Assembly: GCA_964513205.1 (NCBI GenBank)
Contig: CAZELP010000015.1
Span: 1 to 42,835, forward strand
Source: JAGVJT01 sp964513205
Lineage (GTDB): Bacteria; Pseudomonadota; Gammaproteobacteria; Legionellales; Legionellaceae
Length of the DNA stretch: 42,835 nt
Reading direction: 5' to 3'
A model generated the notes under the pieces. That model searched no databases and was not told where the DNA came from. It was given only the letters and a program-made list of their open reading frames with translations. Made by a program: the position numbers and the translations under genes. Numbering within the stretch: the stretch's first letter is position 1; every line of letters starts with the position of its first letter. Below, piece after piece: positions 16,578 through 25,705 of this stretch.

Positions 16578-18440
16578 TTAAAGACCGATTGATAATGTTT
16601 TAAGATGCTTTCGATGACCATAAAGCGCATTCACAATAGCACGTGTATAAGTCACACCCGTAATCATCGAGGTCAACAAACCTATTGTTAAGGTAACGGC
16701 AAACCCCCGAACAGGTCCAGTACCAACCGCAAACAAAATGACACCCACAATAAAGGTTGTTAAATTCGCATCTAAAATCGCTGCAAATGCACGCTCATAA
16801 CCAGCATAAATTGCGGCTTGAACAGAAACACCAGCCCTCAACTCCTCTCGTATACGCTCATTAATCAAAACGTTTGCATCAACGGCCATACCTAAAGTCA
16901 AAACAATTCCAGCGATTCCCGGCAATGTTAATGTCGCTCCCAATAAAGAAAGCAAGGCACACAAAAACAGCAGATTTAACAATAAAGCCACATTGGCTAT
17001 CACTCCAAAAAAACGATAGTAGATCAGCATAATGACCAAGATTAAGCTCATTCCGACAGCAAGAGAAACAATGCCTCTATGAATGTTTTCTTGTCCCAAA
17101 GATGGTCCTACTGTTCGCTCTTCAATTGGATAAATGACTGTCGGCAAAGCGCCTGCTCTCAACAACAATGCCAAATTCGTGGCTTCTTTGGGGTCGGTAA
17201 TGCCTGTTATTTGGAATTGATTGCCCAATGCTGAGTTGATCACAGGAGCGCTAATAACCCGTTCTTCACGGTGCACAATTGGGTGCTCGCCTTTTTCGTC
17301 TGACACGATTTCTGTCTTGGACTCAACATAAACAATTGCCAAACGATGCCCGACATTTTCGCGTGTCGTTTTTGTGAAAAAAGACTCTCCGCCTCCTCCC
17401 AAATGAATCGATACAGATGGCGATGCTGTTTCGGCATCAAAAGAAGATGTGGCACTGGTAATCGAATCTCCATTCAGCACAATCTGGCGTTTTAATAAAA
17501 TAGGGTATCCATTCATTCGATACAGTTTACTTCCTAACGGAACAACCCCTGTTTTTTGTATCGATGCCATATCACTTTCTTGGTCGACCAAATGAAACTC
17601 TAACGTCGCAGTTCCGCCTAAAATTTGCTTCGCTCGAGCGGCGTCTTGAATGCCAGGCAAGTCAACCGCAACACGAGTGGCCCCTTGCTGCTGTACAACT
17701 GCCTCACCCACACCAAGCTCATTCACGCGTTTACGCAAAATTGTCATTGTTTGTTCAATCGTATTTTGACGAATCGTGTCTAGTTCTTGAGGGAACAAGA
17801 CCATCATCATTGACACATGATCCGAACCGACTTGATATTGAAAATTAGGATAATGCTCTTCCAGTAATAACTTGGCCTCCTCCAAAATTGATTCAGATTT
17901 GAATGAAATCACAAGACCTGTTTTGGGTTGAAGATGGAAACCAGAATAACGAATGCTCTTTTCACGTAAAGTTTGAGCGGCACTTTTCATGAGACCTTCG
18001 TAACGGCGAGCAATCACACTGTCAATATCGACCTCTAATAAAAAATGCACCCCGCCTCGCAGATCAAGTCCTTGTTTCATCGGCTCAGCTCCGATTCGGC
18101 TCAACCATTTGGGTGTTGATGGAAGTAAATTAAGCGCGATTGTACATTTGTCACTTAATTCACTTTTTAAAATGTCACGCGCCTTTAACTGAGTATCCGT
18201 TGAGGAAAATCGAACTTCGATTTGTTCGTCCGATTGACGCAAATCAGTGTACGGTAAATTTGCCTTATGTAATGCACCCTCAACATCGTGGCTTAGAGTG
18301 GCAATGGATTCCTGATTTGAAGATAAAGAAATCTGTAAAGCAGGCTCCTCGGTATAAATATTGGGTAAAGCATAAACAAAACCTATCAATGCCAAACCAA
18401 TAAGAAGCAAGTTTTTCCACAACGGATATTTATTTTGCAT
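16578..18440 (-). CDS. secD: Protein translocase subunit SecD
   Basis: 620 residues, close to the 615 of E. coli. There is an N-terminal membrane segment, then GLDLRGGVHFLLEVD. The large periplasmic P1 domain includes RKRVNELGVGEAVVQQQG, and the RND-type C-terminal domain has GIAGIVLTLGMAVDANVLI, the conserved D-A-N of TM4. It forms the SecDF complex with the product of the next gene. The gene is 8 bases from yajC. Confidence 0.97.
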   Translation of the reverse strand: MQNKYPLWKNLLLIGLALIGFVYALPNIYTEEPALQISLSSNQESIATLSHDVEGALHKANLPYTDLRQSDEQIEVRFSSTDTQLKARDILKSELSDKCTIALNLLPSTPKWLSRIGAEPMKQGLDLRGGVHFLLEVDIDSVIARRYEGLMKSAAQTLREKSIRYSGFHLQPKTGLVISFKSESILEEAKLLLEEHYPNFQYQVGSDHVSMMMVLFPQELDTIRQNTIEQTMTILRKRVNELGVGEAVVQQQGATRVAVDLPGIQDAARAKQILGGTATLEFHLVDQESDMASIQKTGVVPLGSKLYRMNGYPILLKRQIVLNGDSITSATSSFDAETASPSVSIHLGGGGESFFTKTTRENVGHRLAIVYVESKTEIVSDEKGEHPIVHREERVISAPVINSALGNQFQITGITDPKEATNLALLLRAGALPTVIYPIEERTVGPSLGQENIHRGIVSLAVGMSLILVIMLIYYRFFGVIANVALLLNLLFLCALLSLLGATLTLPGIAGIVLTLGMAVDANVLINERIREELRAGVSVQAAIYAGYERAFAAILDANLTTFIVGVILFAVGTGPVRGFAVTLTIGLLTSMITGVTYTRAIVNALYGHRKHLKTLSIGL

Positions 18441-18448
18441 ACATCATC

Positions 18449-18787
18449 CTATAATGCTTTCAGAGTTCCTTTAGGTAATACAGCGCTCACAGCTTGTCGC
18501 TGAAGACGAACCTCAACACCTTCCGCTAAACTGATTTTGATAAATTGCTCGTCTAGACTCACTACTTTGCCAACAAAACCGCCTGTTGTGACAATTTCAT
18601 CCCCTTTTTGAAGCTTGTTCACGAGCTCTCGGTGTTCTTTTGCACGCTTATTTTGTGGACGTATCAGCATAAAATAGAAAAGTACAAAAATAACGGCGAT
18701 CATCACCATCGAAAATGCACCATCTCCCTGTGCAGGCGCTGCAGCAGTAGTTGCTTCTGCGAAAGCGTCATTGATAAAAAAACTCAT
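18449..18787 (-). CDS. yajC: Sec translocon accessory protein YajC
   Basis: 112 residues with a single membrane segment (FSMVMIAVIFVLFYFMLIRP) followed by QNKRAKEHRELVNKLQKGDEIVTTGG, the family signature (PF02699). It associates with SecDF. GAGGAGAAAAC precedes the ATG as a strong ribosome binding site. First gene of the yajC-secD-secF operon. Confidence 0.96.
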   Translation of the reverse strand: MSFFINDAFAEATTAAAPAQGDGAFSMVMIAVIFVLFYFMLIRPQNKRAKEHRELVNKLQKGDEIVTTGGFVGKVVSLDEQFIKISLAEGVEVRLQRQAVSAVLPKGTLKAL

Positions 18788-18893
18788 GTTTTCTCCTCAT
18801 TGTCTTGTATGGCCGAAGATGATAACGATATTTATTCTTCCCGTAAATGTATATAATCGAATAAAATTTTTCATTTGATTAAAGAGTGACACG

Positions 18894-20501
18894 ATGAAAT
18901 ATGCTCTTTCTTTTCTAATTGCACAAATCAATACCAAAGTTGGAGATGTCGAAGGCAATACCAAGCGCATCATTGACATCATAAAAACAAATCAGACAAC
19001 TCACGATATCATTATTTTTCCTGAGCTTGCTCTATCGGGTTACCCGCCTGAAGACTTATTGTTTCACGAAAACTTACACCTCAAAATTCAAAAAGCATTG
19101 GAAGAAATTCAGTCCATCACACTCGATTGTCATGTGGTCCTGGGACATCCATCTCAGGAAAATGGGTGCCTCTTTAATCGTCTGTCTGTATTTTATCAAC
19201 AATCTTGTAAACTGACCTATGACAAGCATCATCTGCCAAACTACGGTGTGTTTGATGAAAAACGATATTTCACACCCGGTCCGCTGATTGCAAAAACACT
19301 GAATATTAAAGGGCACGCGATTGGTTTTGTCATTTGTGAAGACCTCTGGCAAACAGGTCCTGTAGAAGCGCATCTTTCGCAAAAAACAGAGGTATTAATC
19401 GCAATCAACGCCTCTCCTTTTGATACAGAAAAACCGATCACACGCGAACATCTATTGCAGAGTTATGCGGCAAAAGGAATCGCTATCTTGTATACCAATT
19501 TGATTGGTGGACAAGATGAGTTGGTTTTTGATGGGCAATCATTGGTTTTCGATCAAAATGGTCACCTGAAGACTAGATTAATCGCTTTTGAAGAGCAACT
19601 GGCGACAATTGATTACCAACATGCGCAATGTATCAATGGTCCCATCACACGATTACAGTCTAAAGAAGCGCTGATTTACCAAGCGCTCTGCCGGGGGCTA
19701 CATGACTATGTCCATAAAAATGGCTTTCATTCCGTTCTGGTTGGATTATCTGGTGGAATAGATTCTGCGCTTACTCTTGCCATTGCGGTCGATGCATTGG
19801 GTCCTGAGCATGTAGAAGCCATATTAATGCCATCGAGATATACCGCTGACATGAGCAACGAAGATGCAATTTTAGAAGCAAAAACACTGAATGTCCGATT
19901 TCATTCTCTCCCAATTGAAGACACTTTTAAAACGGTACTCAACACGCTTAAACCAAGATTTGAAAATGCACCAGTCGACCTGACAGAAGAAAACATTCAA
20001 GCTCGAATCAGAGGATTATTGCTGATGGCTGTGTCAAATAAAAGCGGAAAGCTTGTGGTTACGACTAGCAACAAAAGTGAGGTAAGCGTCGGTTACGCAA
20101 CACTTTACGGCGATATGTGCGGAGCCTTCAGTGTTTTAAAAGATCTCTTTAAAACACAAGTGTACGCACTTGCCCGATATCGAAACACACTGACACCCGT
20201 CATTCCCGAGCGTGTTATTGTTCGACCTCCGAGTGCCGAATTACGTTTCGACCAAACAGACCAAGATCATCTCCCAGATTATGAAATATTGGATGCGATC
20301 CTCTCTTTATACATTGAAAAAAAACAAAGTTTGTTAGAAATTGTGAGCTTGGGATTCGATGAAAAACAGGTCCGTCAGATTGTGTCTTTAATTGCGAAAA
20401 ATGAATATAAACGTAAACAAGCGGCTCCGGGCGTCAAAATATCACCTTGTGCATTTGGTAGAGATTGGCGCTACCCTATTACTTCTGGATTTCAATCTTA
20501 A
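18894..20501 (+). CDS. nadE: Glutamine-dependent NAD+ synthetase
   Basis: 535 residues with two domains. The N-terminal nitrilase-type glutaminase has the triad Glu44 (FPELALSGYPP), Lys111 (YDKHHLPNYG) and Cys148 (FVICEDLW). The C-terminal synthetase has the ATP pyrophosphatase P-loop SGGIDSAL (from 286) and the TTSNKSEVSVGYATLYGD segment. It converts nicotinic acid adenine dinucleotide to NAD+, taking ammonia from glutamine. TATAAT at 18852-18857 is the likely -10, and AAAGAG precedes the ATG by 7 bases. Its TAA is directly followed by the recG ATG. Confidence 0.96.
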   Translation: MKYALSFLIAQINTKVGDVEGNTKRIIDIIKTNQTTHDIIIFPELALSGYPPEDLLFHENLHLKIQKALEEIQSITLDCHVVLGHPSQENGCLFNRLSVFYQQSCKLTYDKHHLPNYGVFDEKRYFTPGPLIAKTLNIKGHAIGFVICEDLWQTGPVEAHLSQKTEVLIAINASPFDTEKPITREHLLQSYAAKGIAILYTNLIGGQDELVFDGQSLVFDQNGHLKTRLIAFEEQLATIDYQHAQCINGPITRLQSKEALIYQALCRGLHDYVHKNGFHSVLVGLSGGIDSALTLAIAVDALGPEHVEAILMPSRYTADMSNEDAILEAKTLNVRFHSLPIEDTFKTVLNTLKPRFENAPVDLTEENIQARIRGLLLMAVSNKSGKLVVTTSNKSEVSVGYATLYGDMCGAFSVLKDLFKTQVYALARYRNTLTPVIPERVIVRPPSAELRFDQTDQDHLPDYEILDAILSLYIEKKQSLLEIVSLGFDEKQVRQIVSLIAKNEYKRKQAAPGVKISPCAFGRDWRYPITSGFQS

Positions 20502-22580
20502 ATGAGCACAGCAAATTTTTTCGAACAACCTTGCAGCGTTCTGAGCGGCGTTGGTCCTGCTATTATGAGTAAGCTCAAACAGTGTCATATCGAAACCATC
20601 CAAGATCTCATTTTTCACCTCCCATATCGCTATCAAGATAGAACACGTGTTACCCCCATCCAAGACTTAAGATTACACGATTGGTCTGTCGCAGTAGGAC
20701 GCATTACTCAAGTACAAGTTAACTATCGAAAGCGCATGCAATTAACTTGTTTCATAGAGGACCAGACAGGATTCTTAAAATTGCGTTTTTTTCATTTCAA
20801 TAAACAACAAGTCGAAAAGCTAAAAACAGCTCCTTTGATCAAAGTTTTCGGCGAGATTAAACAATTCTCAAATCAATTTGAAATGATTCATCCAGAATAC
20901 AGTATTTTAGAAGAAGGCGCGCCATGCCCTGTAGAAGAAACACTAACCCCGATTTATCCCACTACAGACGGATTACGTCAAACTCGATTGCGTCAAATAA
21001 TTGAACAAGGTTTACAGTTAGCTCATCCTTACTTATCTGCACTGGAGTGGATGAGCGAAGAAAAACGACAACACTTATCCTTACCCCCTCTTTCAGAAGC
21101 ATTACAAACGCTTCATCGACCACCACCAACAGTCTCTCTTAGCACCCTTGAAAATGGGGCACATCCGAGTTTAAGACGATTGGTTTTAGAAGAACTGATG
21201 GCCAAAAGACTGAGCATGCAATTTGCGCGTGAACACTGGAAAACCAAGCGTGCGCCAACTCTAATATGCAATGAAACACTCATTGAATGCTTTTTAAAAT
21301 CTCTACCCTTTTCTCTAACAAAAGCACAAGAACGTGTTTACCAAGATATTCATCATGACCTCACACAAGATAAACCCATGCTTCGTCTTGTTCAAGGAGA
21401 CGTTGGTTCAGGAAAAACTATCGTTGCAGCATTAGCCGCCTTAGAGGCTATTTCAGCAGGATACCAGGTTGCTTTTATGGCGCCTACAGAATTACTTACT
21501 GAACAACATGCAAACAATTTTGAGCGCTGGCTGTCGCCTTTTCATGTTCTGACGCTGCGATTACGCGGAAAAATGAAAGCAAAGGAAAAAAAAGAAGCGT
21601 TATCCGTGCTAAAAGAAAATAAACCTTGTATTGTCATTGGAACACATGCTTTATTTCAAGAAAGCGTGATGTTCCATAATTTAGGACTGATCATCATCGA
21701 TGAACAACACCGCTTTGGTGTTGAGCAACGTCTAAAATTACAACAAAAAAGTCAGCAAACACCTCATCAGCTAATGATGACAGCAACGCCTATTCCTCGA
21801 ACCCTTGCGATGACCCAATACGCGCATCTAGATTTATCCATTATTGATGAGTTACCTCCAGGAAGAACGCCAGTTACCACAACGGTCATGAGCCAAGATA
21901 AAAGACCCCAAATCATTGAACGACTTAGCCACTTGTTTCATCTTAAAAAACAAGCCTATTGGGTTTGTACTTTAATTGAAGAATCAGAAAATCTACAATC
22001 CATGGCGGCAACCCAAACCACTCAAATATTAAAAGACGAATTGCCGCACGCCAGAATCGGCCTAATTCACGGAAAAATGATCGCGAATGAAAAAGAAAAA
22101 ATGATGCAAGACTTTAAATCCGGAGCAATTGATTTATTAGTGGCAACCACTGTGATTGAAGTTGGCGTTGATGTACCAAATGCCAGTTTAATGATCATTG
22201 AAAATGCCGAACGCTTAGGATTATCACAATTGCATCAATTAAGAGGTCGTGTCGGACGAGGAAGTGAAGTCTCACATTGCGTGTTGCTCTATCAATCCCC
22301 TTTGTCTCAAACCGCAAAAGCTCGTCTTGCGCTTATGCGAGAAACCAATGATGGATTTTTAATCGCAGAAAAAGATCTGCATTTGCGGGGCTCAGGACAT
22401 TTTCTTGGCACGCAACAAACCGGGTATCGAACTTATAAGGTGGCCAATTTTCCTCGTGACGCACTTTTGCTTTCGATTGCTTCAGAAGAGGCACAAGCAC
22501 TTTCAAATCAAAATAAACCTTTAGCAAAAGCGCTGGTGTCTAGATGGTTTGGCGGATACGAAATGTTTATTCAAGTGTAA
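20502..22580 (+). CDS. recG: ATP-dependent DNA helicase RecG
   Basis: 692 residues, the normal size. It remodels stalled forks and branch-migrates Holliday junctions. The N-terminal wedge domain (LPYRYQDRTRV, then the OB-fold to about 150) is followed by helicase motif I GDVGSGKT near 299-306, motif II DEQH near 399, MTATPIPRT (motif III) and QLRGRVGRG (motif VI). The C-terminal YRTYKVANFPRD is the TRG-side region. The ATG directly abuts the nadE stop codon, so the two are translationally linked. Confidence 0.97.
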   Translation: MSTANFFEQPCSVLSGVGPAIMSKLKQCHIETIQDLIFHLPYRYQDRTRVTPIQDLRLHDWSVAVGRITQVQVNYRKRMQLTCFIEDQTGFLKLRFFHFNKQQVEKLKTAPLIKVFGEIKQFSNQFEMIHPEYSILEEGAPCPVEETLTPIYPTTDGLRQTRLRQIIEQGLQLAHPYLSALEWMSEEKRQHLSLPPLSEALQTLHRPPPTVSLSTLENGAHPSLRRLVLEELMAKRLSMQFAREHWKTKRAPTLICNETLIECFLKSLPFSLTKAQERVYQDIHHDLTQDKPMLRLVQGDVGSGKTIVAALAALEAISAGYQVAFMAPTELLTEQHANNFERWLSPFHVLTLRLRGKMKAKEKKEALSVLKENKPCIVIGTHALFQESVMFHNLGLIIIDEQHRFGVEQRLKLQQKSQQTPHQLMMTATPIPRTLAMTQYAHLDLSIIDELPPGRTPVTTTVMSQDKRPQIIERLSHLFHLKKQAYWVCTLIEESENLQSMAATQTTQILKDELPHARIGLIHGKMIANEKEKMMQDFKSGAIDLLVATTVIEVGVDVPNASLMIIENAERLGLSQLHQLRGRVGRGSEVSHCVLLYQSPLSQTAKARLALMRETNDGFLIAEKDLHLRGSGHFLGTQQTGYRTYKVANFPRDALLLSIASEEAQALSNQNKPLAKALVSRWFGGYEMFIQV

Positions 22581-22644
22581 ACAACCTTTCTTTTTATCGA
22601 AAGTTCTGGTAGAACCGGTAGAAATCAATTCATGTATTTTCTAT

Positions 22645-22935
22645 ATGTCGTACTATTTCCTTCGAGACAATAAACTTTTCATAAAAATTTATGTGCAACC
22701 TGGTGCAAAAAAAAATGAGATTGTTGGCTTGTTTGGTGAAGAACTAAAAATAAAACTCCAATCTCCACCCATAGAAGGAAAAGCCAACGAAGCATTATTG
22801 AAGTATCTTTCACAACAACTAGAGTTACCCCGCTCTCAAATCACATTGAAAACAGGCCAAACATCAAGACACAAAGTGGTCGAAATTAAACATTCCCCAA
22901 CTCAACTTGATGCGCTTTTAAAAAAAATCAATTAA
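22645..22935 (+). CDS. DUF167/YggU family protein
   Basis: 97 residues. IYVQPGAKKNEIVGLFGEELKIKLQSPPIEGKANEALLKYL is split here over residues about 14-54 and covers the DUF167 signature (V-x-P-x-A-x3 and the P-P-x-x-G-x-A-N motif). The family is widespread and has no established biochemical role. The frame is open back into recG, but MSYYFLRDNKLFIK is the sensible beginning, 64 bases after recG. I see no strong ribosome binding site, so expression may depend on the recG transcript. Confidence 0.88.
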   Translation: MSYYFLRDNKLFIKIYVQPGAKKNEIVGLFGEELKIKLQSPPIEGKANEALLKYLSQQLELPRSQITLKTGQTSRHKVVEIKHSPTQLDALLKKIN

Positions 22936-23024
22936 ACAAAAAGAAAACACATAACAAAATATATACACAAAACCAATAAAGTGTTATTATATGATCAGTT
23001 AGGTCAAAAAATTACGAGGTAAAA

Positions 23025-23585
23025 ATGCAGAAATTTGAGAGTCCCGTTGTCTTGTTAGAAAAACCTGTTGTTGTAAAACAATCTCAAAATAGCCCGATGC
23101 GTGCGCTGGCTCACTGCTGCCGTTCGCTTTTTGCATCTCAAAATACTCCGCGCTTTTTTCTTTCCTCAGCGGGTGCGTATATGTCAGTTGGTACGCTCAC
23201 AAATCTCCTGGGTTCAAGTCTTATAAAAAGTGCCAATTATGACTGCGACACCACAATGTCGGCTAAAGAAGCGGCTATCGGAGCGGCCATTTTCACAGGG
23301 AGCTTAGCGATTGCCTTAGGTATTTTAAAGTCTCTAGGTAAAGAGTGTTCTTCTGAAGAGACTCGAGCTCGAATTAATCTCTTGACCTCCACATGTCTTG
23401 TCTCTTTTTTCTCTGGCGCACTAGGCGCTGCAATTATCAATCCTAAAGATATATTCATGACAGGAATAGCCTCTTCAGTCGGAACTGTCACACTCGTTAT
23501 GGCGGTAGTTATTGCAGCGGAAGGTTTTAATTTTTTCTTCGCAGAAGCCCCTGATGCGACACCTCGAGTGACAGAGCTCGTCTAG
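23025..23585 (+). CDS. Orphan four-helix membrane protein
   Basis: 186 residues, not recognised. The first 45 residues are soluble and basic, with no signal peptide. Four hydrophobic stretches follow at about 45-63, 84-101, 118-137 and 143-166, rich in small residues (Gly, Ala, Ser), and the chain ends in a short acidic tail. Two charged loops (NYDCDTTMSAKE and GKECSSEETRAR) separate the helices. GAGGTAAAA immediately before the ATG supports the start. It ends within a hairpin shared with the convergent yceD. The topology is clear; function unknown. Confidence 0.7.
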   Translation: MQKFESPVVLLEKPVVVKQSQNSPMRALAHCCRSLFASQNTPRFFLSSAGAYMSVGTLTNLLGSSLIKSANYDCDTTMSAKEAAIGAAIFTGSLAIALGILKSLGKECSSEETRARINLLTSTCLVSFFSGALGAAIINPKDIFMTGIASSVGTVTLVMAVVIAAEGFNFFFAEAPDATPRVTELV

Positions 23586-23593
23586 ATCAAACC

Positions 23594-23628
23594 ATGCGGA
23601 TTGATGATCAAAAAATCATAATCCGCAT
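23594..23628. terminator. Bidirectional terminator-like hairpin
   Basis: ATGCGGATT (23594-23602) pairs with AATCCGCAT (23620-23628). Inside, after one bulged G, ATGAT pairs with ATCAT around a CAAAAA loop. TTTGTGTT follows on the plus side. The right arm encodes the last residues of yceD. It separates two convergent genes. Confidence 0.6.
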
Positions 23629-24020
23629 TTGTGTTCATCATGAGGAATCGCTGGTAAAGAAAGATGCAGCTCATCGACGATGACCGCCTCCATGTCCAAC
23701 ATATCCTCTTCAACAACAATTGCATCATAAATAGCCATAAGCGCGTCAGCTCGTGACTCTGTATGACATAAAGCAATTTCAGCAGAATGTTGATACTCTA
23801 TATTTTCTTCCTCAAGACAACGCTGACAAGTTAAAGATAAACGCCCTTTGACATCAAATTTCAGCAGATAGTAATCTGAAATCGACGTCACAACAAAAGA
23901 ACAAGTTAAGTGACATGGAGAAGAAACCCAATTGGGTAGTCTTTCTTTAATATCAAAAGTCATCACTGTAGGCTCAGCCCTCTTACTCACAGTTTTTAAA
24001 GCGATCATCATGCATTTCAT
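23616..24020 (-). CDS. yceD: YceD/DUF177 family, 23S rRNA accumulation protein
   Basis: 134 residues. The motif LTCQRCLE with the paired cysteines, an acidic middle and the ending LPAIPHDEHKCGL match YceD (DUF177, PF02620), a protein needed for normal 23S rRNA levels in bacteria and plastids. Normally rpmF (L32) follows within a few bases. Here the gene is followed by a hairpin and a convergent orphan gene, so the pair has been split. The first ATG options are close together (residues 1, 4 and 5); the longest is given. Confidence 0.88.
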   Translation of the reverse strand: MKCMMIALKTVSKRAEPTVMTFDIKERLPNWVSSPCHLTCSFVVTSISDYYLLKFDVKGRLSLTCQRCLEEENIEYQHSAEIALCHTESRADALMAIYDAIVVEEDMLDMEAVIVDELHLSLPAIPHDEHKCGL

Positions 24021-24070
24021 CCAAATTAACGATATCTGGCCGATCTTAGCTTAAATTCAAATTTGATCAA

Positions 24071-24099
24071 TTGATTTTCATCGTGTTCAGTATTAAAAT
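24071..24099 (+). promoter_or_regulatory. Sigma-70 promoter of mnmA
   Basis: TTGATT (24071-24076), exactly 17 bases, then TAAAAT (24094-24099). Transcription should begin near 24106, giving a leader of only about 23 bases with no ribosome binding site before the TTG start codon. Confidence 0.6.
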
Positions 24100-24128
24100 G
24101 GTACAACATTATCTGATGATTTGTTCCA

Positions 24129-25211
24129 TTGAAAAAAATTATAGTAGGCCTCTCTGGCGGTGTCGACTCATCTGTAGCAGCATATCTGTTGAAAGAAGAA
24201 GGATTTGAAGTCGAAGGCCTGTTCATGAAGAACTGGGAGCAAGATGACAAGACGGGCTTCTGCGCTGCAGAACAAGACCTGAAAGACGCTCAATCTGTCG
24301 CCGACAAATTAAACATCCCTTTGCATACAGTTAATTTTTCAGAAACGTACTGGAACGAAGTTTTTCAGCATATGCTAGACGAATACGCTAAAGCACGCAC
24401 ACCCAATCCAGATATTCTTTGTAATCGAGAAATCAAATTTAACGTTTTTTTAAAACATGCGATTGCACTAGGTGCTGATGCCATTGCCACAGGGCACTAT
24501 GCTCGTGTAGAAAAAGAGGCGACTATGGCCCATTTAATCAAAGCACGCGATCGAGAGAAAGATCAGACTTATTTTTTAAGCGCAATCTCAAATAGCGCAT
24601 TGATGCAAACTTATTTTCCAATTGGTGACTATCTTAAATCAGAAGTACGAGAAATTGCACAAAAGTTAAACTTTATCACTCACGACAAAAAAGACTCGAC
24701 TGGCATATGTTTTATTGGTGAAAAACGGTTTAAATCTTTTTTAAGCGAATACATGCTGACAAAACCAGGTGTGATTTGTGATTTAGAAGGACATGTTATC
24801 GGCAAACATGATGGTCTGATGTTTTATACTCTTGGGCAGAGACAAGGTTTAAACATCGGAGGATGCAAGCATGGAACGAGCGAGCCTTGGTATGTTGTTG
24901 ATAAAGATATCCCTGGTAATGTATTACTGGTTGCCCAGGGCAGCCAACACCCCATGCTTTACTCACAAGGACTTCATTGTGGCCCCATTCATTGGATAAC
25001 ACATCCACCTGAATTTCCCTACACATGTTATGCTAAAACTCGTTACCGTCAGGCCGAGCAACCTTGTCTTATTTCGCCTATGGTTGAAAATGACCGGCAT
25101 ATTGTGATGTTTTCTTCACCACAACGAGCCGTCACGCCTGGTCAGTATATTGTTTTCTATGATAAAAATGAATGTCTGGGCAGTGCCGTTATTGAAGACA
25201 TTATCCGATAG
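24129..25211 (+). CDS. mnmA: tRNA-uridine 2-sulfurtransferase MnmA
   Basis: 360 residues. It thiolates U34 of tRNA-Lys, -Glu and -Gln to s2U. The PP-loop is LSGGVDSS (8-15), and the catalytic cysteines are Cys98 in PNPDILCNREIKF and Cys194 in STGICFIGEKRF. The segment GLFMKNWEQDD near 30-40 is typical. The start codon must be TTG: an in-frame TGA lies four codons upstream (24117), no ATG or GTG lies between, and the family N-terminus begins here. The absence of an obvious ribosome binding site, with a 23-base leader, suggests weak or unusual initiation. erpA follows after 28 bases. Confidence 0.96.
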   Translation: MKKIIVGLSGGVDSSVAAYLLKEEGFEVEGLFMKNWEQDDKTGFCAAEQDLKDAQSVADKLNIPLHTVNFSETYWNEVFQHMLDEYAKARTPNPDILCNREIKFNVFLKHAIALGADAIATGHYARVEKEATMAHLIKARDREKDQTYFLSAISNSALMQTYFPIGDYLKSEVREIAQKLNFITHDKKDSTGICFIGEKRFKSFLSEYMLTKPGVICDLEGHVIGKHDGLMFYTLGQRQGLNIGGCKHGTSEPWYVVDKDIPGNVLLVAQGSQHPMLYSQGLHCGPIHWITHPPEFPYTCYAKTRYRQAEQPCLISPMVENDRHIVMFSSPQRAVTPGQYIVFYDKNECLGSAVIEDIIR

Positions 25212-25239
25212 TTTTAACCCCAAATGCGATGGAGTAGCC

Positions 25240-25605
25240 ATGAGTGCACCAGAAATAGTATTTACAGTCAGCGCAGCAGATAAAGTCTCTTCTTTGATTC
25301 AAGAAGAAAATAATCCCAATTTAAAACTACGAGTTTACATCACCGGAGGAGGTTGTTCGGGGTTTCAATATGGATTTACTTTTGATGAAGCACCACAAGA
25401 AGACGATACATCCATTCTGCAAATATGTTCAAATGGTGTCGATAAAGTCGAACTTTTGGTTGATGCGATGAGCTTTCAATACTTGAAAAATGCCGAAATT
25501 GACTATGTGCAAGGACTTCAAGGCGAGCAGTTTGTCATTCGAAATCCAAACGCAAAAACAACGTGCGGCTGCGGTTCATCTTTTAGCTTGAATGATGAAG
25601 ATTAA
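25240..25605 (+). CDS. erpA: Iron-sulfur cluster insertion protein ErpA
   Basis: An A-type carrier of 121 residues that delivers Fe-S clusters to apo-enzymes. The three cluster cysteines are Cys39 (GGGCSGFQYGFTFDE) and Cys109 and Cys111 (TTCGCGSS). LKLRVYITGGGCSGFQYG is characteristic of ErpA rather than IscA. The start at 25240 is set by GGAG 5 bases upstream; the open frame upstream lies inside mnmA. It is downstream of mnmA on the same strand and probably co-transcribed, linking tRNA thiolation with cluster trafficking. Confidence 0.95.
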   Translation: MSAPEIVFTVSAADKVSSLIQEENNPNLKLRVYITGGGCSGFQYGFTFDEAPQEDDTSILQICSNGVDKVELLVDAMSFQYLKNAEIDYVQGLQGEQFVIRNPNAKTTCGCGSSFSLNDED

Positions 25606-25653
25606 GCCTACGTCATCTTAACGGCTGCTTCATTAAAATCGTGACTGACTCTA

Positions 25654-25683
25654 CGACGAAACATCTTCTTAGATGCTTCGTCG
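25654..25683. terminator. Hairpin between erpA and map
   Basis: CGACGAA-A-CATCT (25654-25666), a TCTT loop and AGATG-C-TTCGTCG (25671-25683) form a 12-bp stem with one A-C mismatch. Only GGTTT follows, so the U-tract is weak. It lies between two convergent genes and probably ends both transcripts. Confidence 0.5.
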
Positions 25684-25705
25684 GGTTTACAAAAAAGAAT
25701 CCACA

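Noticed and set aside
17240..18403. Small genes inside secD (17240-17473, 17564-17848, 18140-18403)
   Set aside because: All are shadows of the secD frame, without initiation signals or recognisable products.
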